Assembly: GCA_031255615.1 (NCBI GenBank) | Contig: JAIRSD010000119.1 | Span: forward strand, 1 to 14,515 | Length of the DNA: 14,515 bases | Origin: Treponema sp. | GTDB lineage: Bacteria; Spirochaetota; Spirochaetia; Treponematales; Breznakiellaceae | Direction: 5' to 3' | Shown here: in pieces, positions 1-7,025 of the stretch | How positions within the stretch are numbered: position 1 is the first letter of the stretch | How the letters are laid out: each line of letters starts with the position of its first letter | Notes under the pieces: generated by a model | Told to the model about the DNA's origin: nothing | Databases searched by the model: none | The model's input: the letters and a program-made list of their open reading frames with translations, nothing else | Position numbers and translations under genes: made by a program

Positions 1-1
1 G

Positions 2-214
2 GATTATCCACCTGTGCGGCAAGATCCTCTTATGATGTTAGGCATAGGCCCCTGGAATGAACAAGTCAATAGGTTCTATGAATTTCTCCTCCGCGCCAAG
101 GCCGCCGCACCCCGGCAAGGAGCAGGCGCCGCGATCCGCAAAGGGCGCGGTCCGGGGCGGAAACCGCGCCGCCGCGGGGGGGCATCGCCCGCGCAAGGGA
201 TAGGAGCGGAATAA
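2..214 (+). CDS. Possible 3' end of an upstream gene (partial, unrecognised)
   Basis: An open frame enters from the window edge and runs to a TAA at 212-214. Its first part reads like a plausible protein C-terminus (for example MMLGIGPWNEQVNRFYEFLL, from about position 32 to 91), with mixed hydrophobic and charged residues. From about position 110 it turns into a Gly/Arg/Pro-rich basic tail because the frame reads into the palindrome-rich repeat (copy A), and the stop codon lies inside that repeat. I do not recognise the family. If the gene is real, its tail was probably acquired or altered when the repeat arrived. It could equally be a chance frame, since only about 36 residues look protein-like. 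Confidence 0.3.
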   Translation, partial: DYPPVRQDPLMMLGIGPWNEQVNRFYEFLLRAKAAAPRQGAGAAIRKGRGPGRKPRRRGGASPAQGIGAE

Positions 215-300
215 AAACCCGCAGGGTTTTTATTAGAGCGGATAGCCCGGTCCCCGCCGCAGGCGGGGATGCGCCCGTATAAGGCGGGGTATGGGGGCTT
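188..300 (-). repeat. Modular palindromic repeat, copy A
   Basis: Read on the minus strand, away from the peptidase gene, the element has the ordered boxes AAGCCCCC (which overlaps that gene's TAA stop), TATAC then GGGCGCAT, a perfect palindrome (252-268, arms CCCCGCC, 3-nt loop), CCGGGCTATC, a second palindrome (210-234), and CTCCTATCCCTTGCGC. The same boxes in the same order occur at 13969-14123 (copy B, plus strand) and, less completely, at 10078-10265 (copy C, minus strand), with different palindromes in the slots. Copy A is the shortest and appears to be the basic form. Copies A and B both start immediately downstream of a gene and in that gene's orientation. Confidence 0.8.
210..234. 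terminator. Bidirectional terminator-like hairpin inside repeat copy A
   Basis: A perfect 11-bp stem (AATAAAAACCC / GGGTTTTTATT) with a 3-nt loop lies 64 bp beyond the peptidase stop codon. The A-run, GC core and T-run are arranged so that either strand gives a short GC stem followed by U residues, so it could terminate both the minus-strand fliG-peptidase operon and any plus-strand gene entering from the left. The stem core is only three G-C pairs, which is weak for an intrinsic terminator. The hairpin is flanked by direct repeats of GAGCGG (204-209 and 236-241), so it may primarily be an inserted palindrome that happens to work as a terminator. Confidence 0.5.
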
Positions 301-3268
301 ACACGGGCAGGGTGGTTAGGTCTACTCCCAGTTTTCGGGCGGCCTTTTCCGCTGTCTCGGGGCCGGCGATGATGACGGGGCTTTCTCCTGTCTGGGCGCT
401 GAGGCGTTCCAGGGCTTCCAGGAGGCCGGCTTCGCGCAGGTTGATGAGGGATGCGAGGCGTTTGCGGCGGAGTTCCGGGGGGAGGGCGTAGAGGAAGCGC
501 AGGAAGCCGGCAAATCCGCGTTCCATTGGGGTGCGGGGCTGGGTTTCGCGGGCGTAGGTTCCTACGACGGCTTTGTCCAGGGCCTCTTCGTCGGGGCGGG
601 TTTTAAGCTGGGTGTGCAGGGCGGCGAGGGCGGCATCGAAGGCGCCGATGGATCTGAGGGGATCGGGGTCGCGGTAGGTGGAGAGGGTGAAGACCTGTTC
701 CAGGCCGTCGGTGTGGGCGAAGGCGCCGTATGCGCCGCCTTTCATGCGGATTTCCTCCCAGAGGGGGCCGGTGGAGAGGTGGTGGGCGGCTGCCAGTTCG
801 GCGGCGTGGAGGGGGGAGTTCATGGGGGCTGCCCGGAGGCTGAGGGCGGCGAAGCCTATCTGGAGGGAGGGGGAGGCGAATACTTCCGGCGACGGGCGGG
901 TGGCCGGTTCCCGGGGGCCGAGGGTTTCGGCGGCGGGGCCGCGGGGTCCGGGGGGGCTGAAGGGGCGGAGGGAATCGGCCATGGCTCTGCGGGCTCCGGC
1001 AAGGGCTTCCGGGGAACCGGTGAAATTGACGATGAGGCCGCCGCCCGTTAGGGCGTCCCGAATTTTGGCAAGGCGGGCCGCGATTTCGGCGGCGTCGAGT
1101 TCGGCCAGGCGGAGGGCGAAGTCGATTTGTCCCAGGCCGTTCCACAGGTCCTCCACGGCGGAGGCCCGGGAGGAAAAGCGGGCGGACCGGGACGCGGCGT
1201 AGTGGCGTCCGCCGGGGGCCATGCTGGATTCCGCTTCGTTTTTTCCTTCCAATACCAGGTCTCTGATCCGCCGGGGGTCGGAAAAATCGGCTTTCCGGAT
1301 GAGGCGGAGGACCAGGTCCAGGGCATCGGGGAATTTTTCATCCAGGCATTTGAGGCGGAATATGATCCAGTCCCGGCCGGCGAGGTCGAAGATTCCCGCC
1401 GGCAGGGGGAGGCTGCGGGCTGCGCCGGGGCTTGGGCTGCCGGTTTTGAGGGCCGCATGGAATCCTCCCACGGTGCGGGCCAGGAGGCTGGATACTTCCG
1501 CGTAATCCATGCCGGGGAGGCCCACGGAGGAAACGGCGCCGGTGAAGAAGGGAAGCCAGAGGTAGTCTTCGGCATCGAGGATGTCCACAGGGATCGCCAG
1601 ATCGGCGTAGCTGATGCCGTTGGTAAAAATTTCGTGGGCTACAAGGGGGATTCCCCCGGCATCGTGGAGGCTGCGGGGGATGCTGTCCGGTTCCGGGGAG
1701 AGGTCTTTCCGGGAGAGGCGGGGCAGGGAAGCGAGGACCGCGGGGTCCTCCTCCCGGCTTTGGTAGGCATCCAGGGCGGCATCTTTTTCCCGTAGGGCTT
1801 TTTTTGCTTCGGCGGAAAGGGAGGCCTCTTTTTGGGCGAGTTCTTCTTCCAACTGCCTGTCCTTTGCTTCCCGGAAGCCGGCCTGGGGTTCGACGCTTAC
1901 CAGGATCCGGTGGGGGTTGTTCAGGAGGATGGTTTCGATAAGGGATTCCAGATACCGGGGGTTGCGGGCGAGCTGTTCCTTGAGGGCCTTAAAGGCGGGC
2001 ATGAACAGCAGGGTATCCCAGGGTTTCGCTCCGTGGAGCCAGCCCCGGAGGGAACGGCGCAGCCAGGTAAGGGAGAAGGGGCCGCCGGAACGGCGGATTT
2101 CCAACTGGGAGAACTCCATGGCGAGGAGGGCGGCCTCTATTTCAGCGGGAGGGAAGCCTTCTTTCGCGATTCTGTGCAGTTCTTCCAGGATGAGGGCTTC
2201 GACCTTGGGGGCGTCTTCCGGGGCGACTCCCCGGAGCCCCGCGGCAAAGAGGGTCTCCCGCAATTCGCCGTCCATGCCGGAGAGGGGGCAGAGGTCTTCC
2301 CCCAGGCCTGATTCGACCAAAGTTCGGAGCAGGGGGGAGCCGTCGTGGCCCAGGAGGGATTCCGTCAGGGCGGCCAGGGCTACGGTGTCCTGATGCTGCA
2401 TGACATCGCCGCAAAGCCAGGAAAGAAAGACGGTGGCCTTGCCGCCGCCGGCCATGGGGCAGGGGATTTTGAGGGTCCGGGGTTTGTCCCAGCGGGCCGC
2501 CGGATCGACGGGGGAGGCGGGGAGGCCCGGCGCCAGGCTTGAGAGGAAACGGTCGTTGATAAAGTCCAACTGCTCCTCCGTGGGGATGTTGCCCGCCAGG
2601 AAGATGAGGCAGTTTGCGGGGGCATAGCGCCGGGCGTGGAACTGCCGCAGATCCTCCCAACTGAGGCGGGGGATCTCCTCGGGGTCGCCGCCGGAATCCC
2701 ATGCGTAGATTGTTCCGGGGAGGAGGGACTTGACGGCCCAAAGGGAGGCATAGTTGTCCGGGGACGAGTAGGCGCCCTTCATTTCGTTGTATACTACGCC
2801 GGTGACGGCCATGTTCCCCTGTTCCGGGAAGCAGAGGCGGCAGCCTTCCTGCATAAAGGTAAATTCCGAGAGGAGGGGGTGGAATACCGCGTCCCCGTAG
2901 ACTTCCATGAGGTTGAAGTAGTCCTGTCTGTTCACCGAACTGGCGGGGTAAACGGTTTTATCGGAAAAGGTCCAGGCATTCAGGTAGGTATTGAGGCTGC
3001 CCTGCGCCAGGAGGGGGAATGCGTCTTTGCAGGGGTAGCGTTCGGAACCGCAGAGGACCGAGTGTTCCAGAATATGGGCGACTCCGGTGGAGTTATCGAT
3101 TCCCGTGGCGAAGGCGAAGGCGAAAAGATTTTCCCGGTCGTCGTTTACGACATGAAAAACCTCCGCGCCGCTTCGGTGCCGGGCCCAGACGCCGACGGCA
3201 TGCAGTTCCTCCAGATCGACGGTGTCGATGATCTCAAAGCCGTTTTCCAAACGTTGTCCCTTGGTCAT
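299..3268 (-). CDS. M16C family zinc metallopeptidase (presequence protease-like)
   Basis: The 989-residue product has the full length and layout of the M16C peptidases (PreP/Cym1, pitrilysin clan), which degrade peptides inside a closed two-half chamber. The inverted zinc motif HILEH is at residues 65-69 (His65 and His69 as ligands, Glu68 as catalytic base), and the third ligand is Glu162 in VVYNEMKG. A charged helical stretch at about residues 455-560 (QLEEELAQKEASLSAEAKK) matches the M16C-associated hinge. The C-terminal half keeps the substrate-binding Arg-Tyr pair, Arg841 and Tyr847 in IRMKGGAYG. No signal peptide is visible, so it is probably cytoplasmic and clears oligopeptides. ATG at 3268 overlaps the TGA of the upstream fliG-like gene as ATGA, with an AAAGGA ribosome site 9 nt upstream, so the two are probably translationally coupled. 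It looks intact and active. The family call is secure; the substrate is unknown. Confidence 0.93.
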   Translation of the reverse strand: MTKGQRLENGFEIIDTVDLEELHAVGVWARHRSGAEVFHVVNDDRENLFAFAFATGIDNSTGVAHILEHSVLCGSERYPCKDAFPLLAQGSLNTYLNAWTFSDKTVYPASSVNRQDYFNLMEVYGDAVFHPLLSEFTFMQEGCRLCFPEQGNMAVTGVVYNEMKGAYSSPDNYASLWAVKSLLPGTIYAWDSGGDPEEIPRLSWEDLRQFHARRYAPANCLIFLAGNIPTEEQLDFINDRFLSSLAPGLPASPVDPAARWDKPRTLKIPCPMAGGGKATVFLSWLCGDVMQHQDTVALAALTESLLGHDGSPLLRTLVESGLGEDLCPLSGMDGELRETLFAAGLRGVAPEDAPKVEALILEELHRIAKEGFPPAEIEAALLAMEFSQLEIRRSGGPFSLTWLRRSLRGWLHGAKPWDTLLFMPAFKALKEQLARNPRYLESLIETILLNNPHRILVSVEPQAGFREAKDRQLEEELAQKEASLSAEAKKALREKDAALDAYQSREEDPAVLASLPRLSRKDLSPEPDSIPRSLHDAGGIPLVAHEIFTNGISYADLAIPVDILDAEDYLWLPFFTGAVSSVGLPGMDYAEVSSLLARTVGGFHAALKTGSPSPGAARSLPLPAGIFDLAGRDWIIFRLKCLDEKFPDALDLVLRLIRKADFSDPRRIRDLVLEGKNEAESSMAPGGRHYAASRSARFSSRASAVEDLWNGLGQIDFALRLAELDAAEIAARLAKIRDALTGGGLIVNFTGSPEALAGARRAMADSLRPFSPPGPRGPAAETLGPREPATRPSPEVFASPSLQIGFAALSLRAAPMNSPLHAAELAAAHHLSTGPLWEEIRMKGGAYGAFAHTDGLEQVFTLSTYRDPDPLRSIGAFDAALAALHTQLKTRPDEEALDKAVVGTYARETQPRTPMERGFAGFLRFLYALPPELRRKRLASLINLREAGLLEALERLSAQTGESPVIIAGPETAEKAARKLGVDLTTLPV

Positions 3269-4362
3269 GAGTTCACATCCTTTACGGTTTGCAGGGCCCG
3301 GGGGCCTTCATTCCAGAGCCAGTCTAAAAAATTCCGGGCCGCATCCTCCGCGTCCCGGCGGGGAACCGGCCCCATGAGTTCCCCCTCTTCCCGAATCCTC
3401 AGCCGCCGGTCGGCGGACACATTGGAAAGCATTTTTTCCGTGAAATTCCGGTCCCGGCCCTTCAAAAGCAGGGCTATGTCCCGGTCCCCCATGGTTCGCA
3501 GTTTATCTTGCAGGATCCGGTCGTCCATGCCGGCGGCATCGTCCAGGGTCAGGATCCGGTCCCGGAGGTCCCGGCCCAGGGCGGGGTTTTGGTCCTCCAG
3601 TTCCTGGAGTATTCTGCCTCCGAAGGAATAATCCCCGCGCCGCAGGATCTCCGCGAGGGCCCCGGCGCCGTCTATTTCCCAGGTTTCCCAGGCCCCGCCG
3701 GGATTCTGGGTTTCGTGGAGATTTTGGATCTCTCCGTAATCCCCGCCGGGGGGCCGGCTGAGTTTTCGGATCTTTTCCCTGAGGACCTCCGCGATGCGGG
3801 TCAGGACTTCCGGGGAAACCTGGCCTCCTCTGGCGATGCGGCGGGCCAGGTCCGCCCGGTCTTGCGGCGGGGCGGCGGCCAAGACCCCCGCGGAGAGTTT
3901 GGGGGAAAGACGGGAAAGGATCAATGCCGCGGCGGCGGGGGATTCTTCTTTTAATAAGAAACTTATCTGCTCCGGTTTAAGGTCTTCCAGGAAGGCGAAG
4001 GGACTTTTCCTGGCAGAGGGCAGGGCCTTGCCCAGGAGGGATTCCCCCCTCTCCGCCCCGAAGGCGGCGTAGAGGATCTTCCGGGCCGTCTCCGGCCCGC
4101 CGGAGACGGCCTGTGCGAGAGGGTACGGGGAGGAAAGGAGGGACTGGAATTCCTCCAGGATCTCCTCCCTTTCTTCCGGGCCGACGGCCCGGATGGAGGC
4201 GATTTCCCGTGATATGCGCTCTATCTGTTCCGGTTCAAGATGGGAAAGGACCCTGGCCGCCTCCTCCGTCCCAATGAGGATGAGAAATTTCGCGGTCCGG
4301 CGGAATTTGGACCCCCGGTTCCCTGCTTCCGGGGTTTTTATGAACCGGGAATCGGCGTCCAT
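3265..4362 (-). CDS. Divergent FliG-type flagellar motor switch protein (FliG1-like paralogue)
   Basis: The 365-residue product follows the FliG plan. The N-terminal domain (about 22-105) begins KFLILIGTEEAARVLSHL; the middle domain (about 120-200) contains LALILS-type helices and VSPEVLTRIAEVL; the C-terminal domain (about 232-350) contains DDRILQDKL, IALLLKG and LMGPVPRRDAEDAA. FliG sits at the cytoplasmic face of the flagellar motor, binds FliF and FliM, and contacts the stator. This copy is degenerate at key sites. The EHPQ motif that contacts FliM reads ESPA (residues 140-143), and of the charged stator-contact residues only some are kept by hand alignment (see findings). Spirochaetes often carry two FliG proteins, and this resembles an accessory one. 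It is first in an operon with the M16C peptidase. The ATG at 4362 has only a weak GAAAG ribosome site. The family is clear; a role in the main motor is doubtful. Confidence 0.85.
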   Translation of the reverse strand: MDADSRFIKTPEAGNRGSKFRRTAKFLILIGTEEAARVLSHLEPEQIERISREIASIRAVGPEEREEILEEFQSLLSSPYPLAQAVSGGPETARKILYAAFGAERGESLLGKALPSARKSPFAFLEDLKPEQISFLLKEESPAAAALILSRLSPKLSAGVLAAAPPQDRADLARRIARGGQVSPEVLTRIAEVLREKIRKLSRPPGGDYGEIQNLHETQNPGGAWETWEIDGAGALAEILRRGDYSFGGRILQELEDQNPALGRDLRDRILTLDDAAGMDDRILQDKLRTMGDRDIALLLKGRDRNFTEKMLSNVSADRRLRIREEGELMGPVPRRDAEDAARNFLDWLWNEGPRALQTVKDVNS

Positions 4363-4373
4363 CTTTCAATCAT

Positions 4374-4392
4374 AAGGAAAGAAACTTTCCTT
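4374..4392. promoter_or_regulatory. Palindrome overlapping the -35 box, candidate operator
   Basis: AAGGAAAG-aaa-CTTTCCTT is a perfect 8-bp inverted repeat with a 3-nt spacer, in the 74-bp gap between the divergent fliG-like and first LuxR-type genes. Its last two bases are the first two of the -35 hexamer TTGAAA. A protein bound here would be placed to block or modulate the plus-strand promoter and would also lie over the start region of the minus-strand operon. The regulator is unknown; autoregulation by the adjacent LuxR-type protein is possible but unproven. Confidence 0.4.
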
Positions 4393-4419
4393 GAAAAGGA
4401 GGGGTAAAGGATCTATTAT
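4391..4419 (+). promoter_or_regulatory. Sigma70-type promoter for the LuxR/MalT-type operon
   Basis: TTGAAA (4391-4396) and TATTAT (4414-4419) each match the consensus hexamer at five of six positions and are exactly 17 bp apart. Transcription would start near 4426, leaving a leader of only about 11 nt before the ATG at 4437. The AAGGAGGGG run at 4396-4404 looks like a strong ribosome site but lies inside this promoter, 32 nt from the start codon, so it would not be in the mRNA. Confidence 0.65.
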
Positions 4420-4436
4420 ATAACTTCAGGCTTACT

Positions 4437-7025
4437 ATGGGAGCATTAATTCATAGCACAGTAACATTTCGAGAAGGAAATCAGGTTTACCTGGAGCGGC
4501 CCCGGATTCGCCGTCTTTTTGAGGGGGCCGTGCAGCATCCTATTGTCTTCGTTACTGCGGGGGCGGGGTACGGCAAGACCCAGGCGGTCTATTCCTTTTT
4601 GCAGAACACCAGCGCTATTACAGGGTGGCTCCAGTTCTCCGAGCGGGACAACATACCGGACCGGTTTTGGGAGAATTTTACCGCGGTCATAGGGTTCATT
4701 GACAAGAATACGGCCCGGCGGCTGGCGGAAGACGGATTCCCCAGCACGGGGCGCCGCTTTGACCGTTACCTTGCCATACCACGGGAGGAAGTTATTCCCC
4801 AGGCCCGTTATATCTTTGTTTACGACGACTACCATTTGATTCACAACGAGGCGGTGCTTCGTTTTATGGAGCAGTCCATTTTTACCCCCTTTTCCAACAT
4901 TGTTTCCATTGTTATTTCCCGGTCCAGCCCCGACGTGGGGGTCGCGAGGGGCTATAACCCGGTGTGGATAACCGAGGAGGACCTGCGTTTTACCAGGGAA
5001 GAGACGGCGAAGTATTTCCTCCTCCAGGGAATACGGGTAAGCCGCCGGACCGTCGCCACGGTATACCGGGATACGGAGGGCTGGGCCTTTGCCGTCCACC
5101 TTTCCGCCCTTTTCCTGAAGCGTCTGTCGGTGCCGCATCTTATGCGGGAGGGCCACCGGCTGCCGGGGATGCGGATCAATATTTTCAGACTCCTGGAAAC
5201 GGAGTTGATGGGGTCTGTCTCGCCGGACTTGCGGAAATTTCTTGTCAAAATTTCGCTTCTGGACGCCCTGCCCCAGGATCTTCTGGAATCCCTTAATCCG
5301 CCGAAGGATCTGCTTGAAGAAATGGAAAGGATCGTTTCCTTTATCCGTTGGGATTCCTATTCCCGGAGCTGGATCATCCATCATCTTTTCCTTGAGTACT
5401 TGGGCTCCTTGCAGGGAGAATTGACGGCGGAGGAAAAAAGCGAGGTTTACCGCACCGCCGCCCGGTGGTGTTCCGACAACGACCGCAAGATAGACGCCCT
5501 TAGTTATTACGAGAAGGCCGGGGATTACGACAGCATTATCGATATTCTGGAGTGGTTTCCCATTATTCTTCCCGACAGGACGGGGGAGATTCTTAAGGGC
5601 TTTCTGGACAGGGCGCCGAAGCCCCTGTACGGGAAGAATCCCATGCTGTGGACCCTCTACGCCAAGATATGCATCAGCCTGGGGTTCTTCGCCGAGTGCA
5701 TCGATATTCTGCACCGCCATATCAAGGAGCTGGAGGAGTCCCCTGCCCCGCCGGGAGGGGAGGAGTTGAGGATTTGGGCCCTCCTTTGCAGCCATGTTTT
5801 CCTGGGTTTTGTGGGCCTTGTCAACAGTACGGATACCGAGGATTACAGCTATGTGGAGGATTTTAAGCGGGCCACGGAATACCAGCGGCTGAACGTCCGG
5901 GCGCCGGGCTACCTGGCGTCAACGACGATGCTGGGATCCTATATATGCCGGGTTCGGGAGGGGGACCCCAAAAGGATTATTCCCTACCTGCAGGCCATAG
6001 AAGCGGCCAGCGTCTATGCGGTTCGGGCCTATAACGGCGGCACCTCCGGGATGGCGGATCTGGCCTGGGGGGAATACCTGTATTTCCGCGGGGACATCTC
6101 CCAGGCGGAGGTCCGGCTGCGGGAAGCCCTGCGGAAGGCCAGGGAAAGGAATCAGTACGAGATCGAGAACCGATCCCTCTTTTATCTTCTGCGGGTCGCC
6201 CTGTACCAGGGGCATGATTCCGACAGGGAGGAGGCCCTGCGGAATCTGGCGGCCCAAAAAAAGCAGGAGCGGTACATCAACCGTTTTGTCCACCACGATG
6301 TTATCATGGGCTGGTACTATACCCAGATTGGGGAACCGGAAAGGATTGCCTCCTGGCTGAAGAACGATTTTGAGGACAGCGAGATCAATAACCGAGGCCG
6401 GGGTCTGGAGATTCTGGTGAAGGCGAAATACCACCTCTGCAAAAAGAATTACCCCGCGGCCCTGGCTTCCCTTTCGGGGCGGAAGGATTTTGAATGGGGG
6501 CTCCTGCTTGGAAGGCTGGAAGCCCTGGCCCTGGAATCCGTCTGCCGCTACGCGGGGCGGGACCGGGAAGGGACTCTGCGCTGTCTGCGGGGTTATTACG
6601 GGATAGGGAAGGCAAGCGGCATTGCCCTGCCCCTGGTGGAGCTTGGGCACTTTACCCGGTCCCTGATAGACTGGGTTTTAAAACAGCCGACGGCGGACCG
6701 GGACCGGAGATGGCTTTTGGATCAGCGGCGGGGCGCGGCGGCCTACGCGAAAAAACTTTTCGCCGGCAGCGGGAAGGAAAACCGGCTTGAGAAGGGCCGG
6801 GATAATCCGGCCGCATCCACGGGGATCCTTTCTCCCCGGGAGATGGAGGTCCTTTCCTGCATTTCCCGGGGTCTTACCCGGGTGGAGATTGCCGAAGCCC
6901 TGTCCCTGTCTATCAACACCGTTAAAAGCCTTATCCGCAGCATCTATAATAAGCTGGGCGCGATTAACCGGTCCCACGCGATTAAAGCCGCCGCTGCCGC
7001 GGGCCTCCTGCGAAAGGCCGAATAA
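4437..7025 (+). CDS. MalT-like STAND ATPase regulator with C-terminal LuxR-type HTH (paralogue 1)
   Basis: The 862-residue product is a large one-component transcription activator. The STAND/AAA-type NTPase module is N-terminal: Walker A is AGAGYGKT (41-48), Walker B is YIFVYDDYH (125-133), and an ISRSSP strand follows at 160-165. The middle (about 330-790) is a long run of helical repeats of TPR/SARP-like type. A LuxR helix-turn-helix is at about 797-858, with the classic LSPREMEVL start and INTVKSLIRSIYNKLGAINR recognition region. In MalT-type proteins an inducer bound by the helical-repeat domain and ATP drive oligomerisation on DNA; that family behaviour is established, but the ligand here is unknown. 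ATG 4437 is the only standard start before the upstream in-frame stop at 4392-4394. The ribosome site is weak (AGG, 6 nt upstream), consistent with a very short leader. The next gene overlaps by one base and is a paralogue. The gene looks intact. Confidence 0.9.
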   Translation: MGALIHSTVTFREGNQVYLERPRIRRLFEGAVQHPIVFVTAGAGYGKTQAVYSFLQNTSAITGWLQFSERDNIPDRFWENFTAVIGFIDKNTARRLAEDGFPSTGRRFDRYLAIPREEVIPQARYIFVYDDYHLIHNEAVLRFMEQSIFTPFSNIVSIVISRSSPDVGVARGYNPVWITEEDLRFTREETAKYFLLQGIRVSRRTVATVYRDTEGWAFAVHLSALFLKRLSVPHLMREGHRLPGMRINIFRLLETELMGSVSPDLRKFLVKISLLDALPQDLLESLNPPKDLLEEMERIVSFIRWDSYSRSWIIHHLFLEYLGSLQGELTAEEKSEVYRTAARWCSDNDRKIDALSYYEKAGDYDSIIDILEWFPIILPDRTGEILKGFLDRAPKPLYGKNPMLWTLYAKICISLGFFAECIDILHRHIKELEESPAPPGGEELRIWALLCSHVFLGFVGLVNSTDTEDYSYVEDFKRATEYQRLNVRAPGYLASTTMLGSYICRVREGDPKRIIPYLQAIEAASVYAVRAYNGGTSGMADLAWGEYLYFRGDISQAEVRLREALRKARERNQYEIENRSLFYLLRVALYQGHDSDREEALRNLAAQKKQERYINRFVHHDVIMGWYYTQIGEPERIASWLKNDFEDSEINNRGRGLEILVKAKYHLCKKNYPAALASLSGRKDFEWGLLLGRLEALALESVCRYAGRDREGTLRCLRGYYGIGKASGIALPLVELGHFTRSLIDWVLKQPTADRDRRWLLDQRRGAAAYAKKLFAGSGKENRLEKGRDNPAASTGILSPREMEVLSCISRGLTRVEIAEALSLSINTVKSLIRSIYNKLGAINRSHAIKAAAAAGLLRKAE

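Noticed and set aside
2636..3631. Long plus-strand open frame (331 codons) opposite the peptidase and fliG-like genes
   Set aside because: It spans the junction of two well-supported minus-strand genes, is antisense to them, and its translation has no recognisable domain. High GC keeps antisense frames open.
4396..4404. AAGGAGGGG as the ribosome binding site of the first STAND regulator
   Set aside because: It is 32 nt from the only usable start codon and lies between the predicted -35 and -10 boxes.
4446..5795. Long minus-strand open frame (449 codons) opposite the first STAND regulator
   Set aside because: It is antisense to the Walker A/B region of a clear STAND protein, is Pro/Gly/Arg-rich, and resembles no known family.
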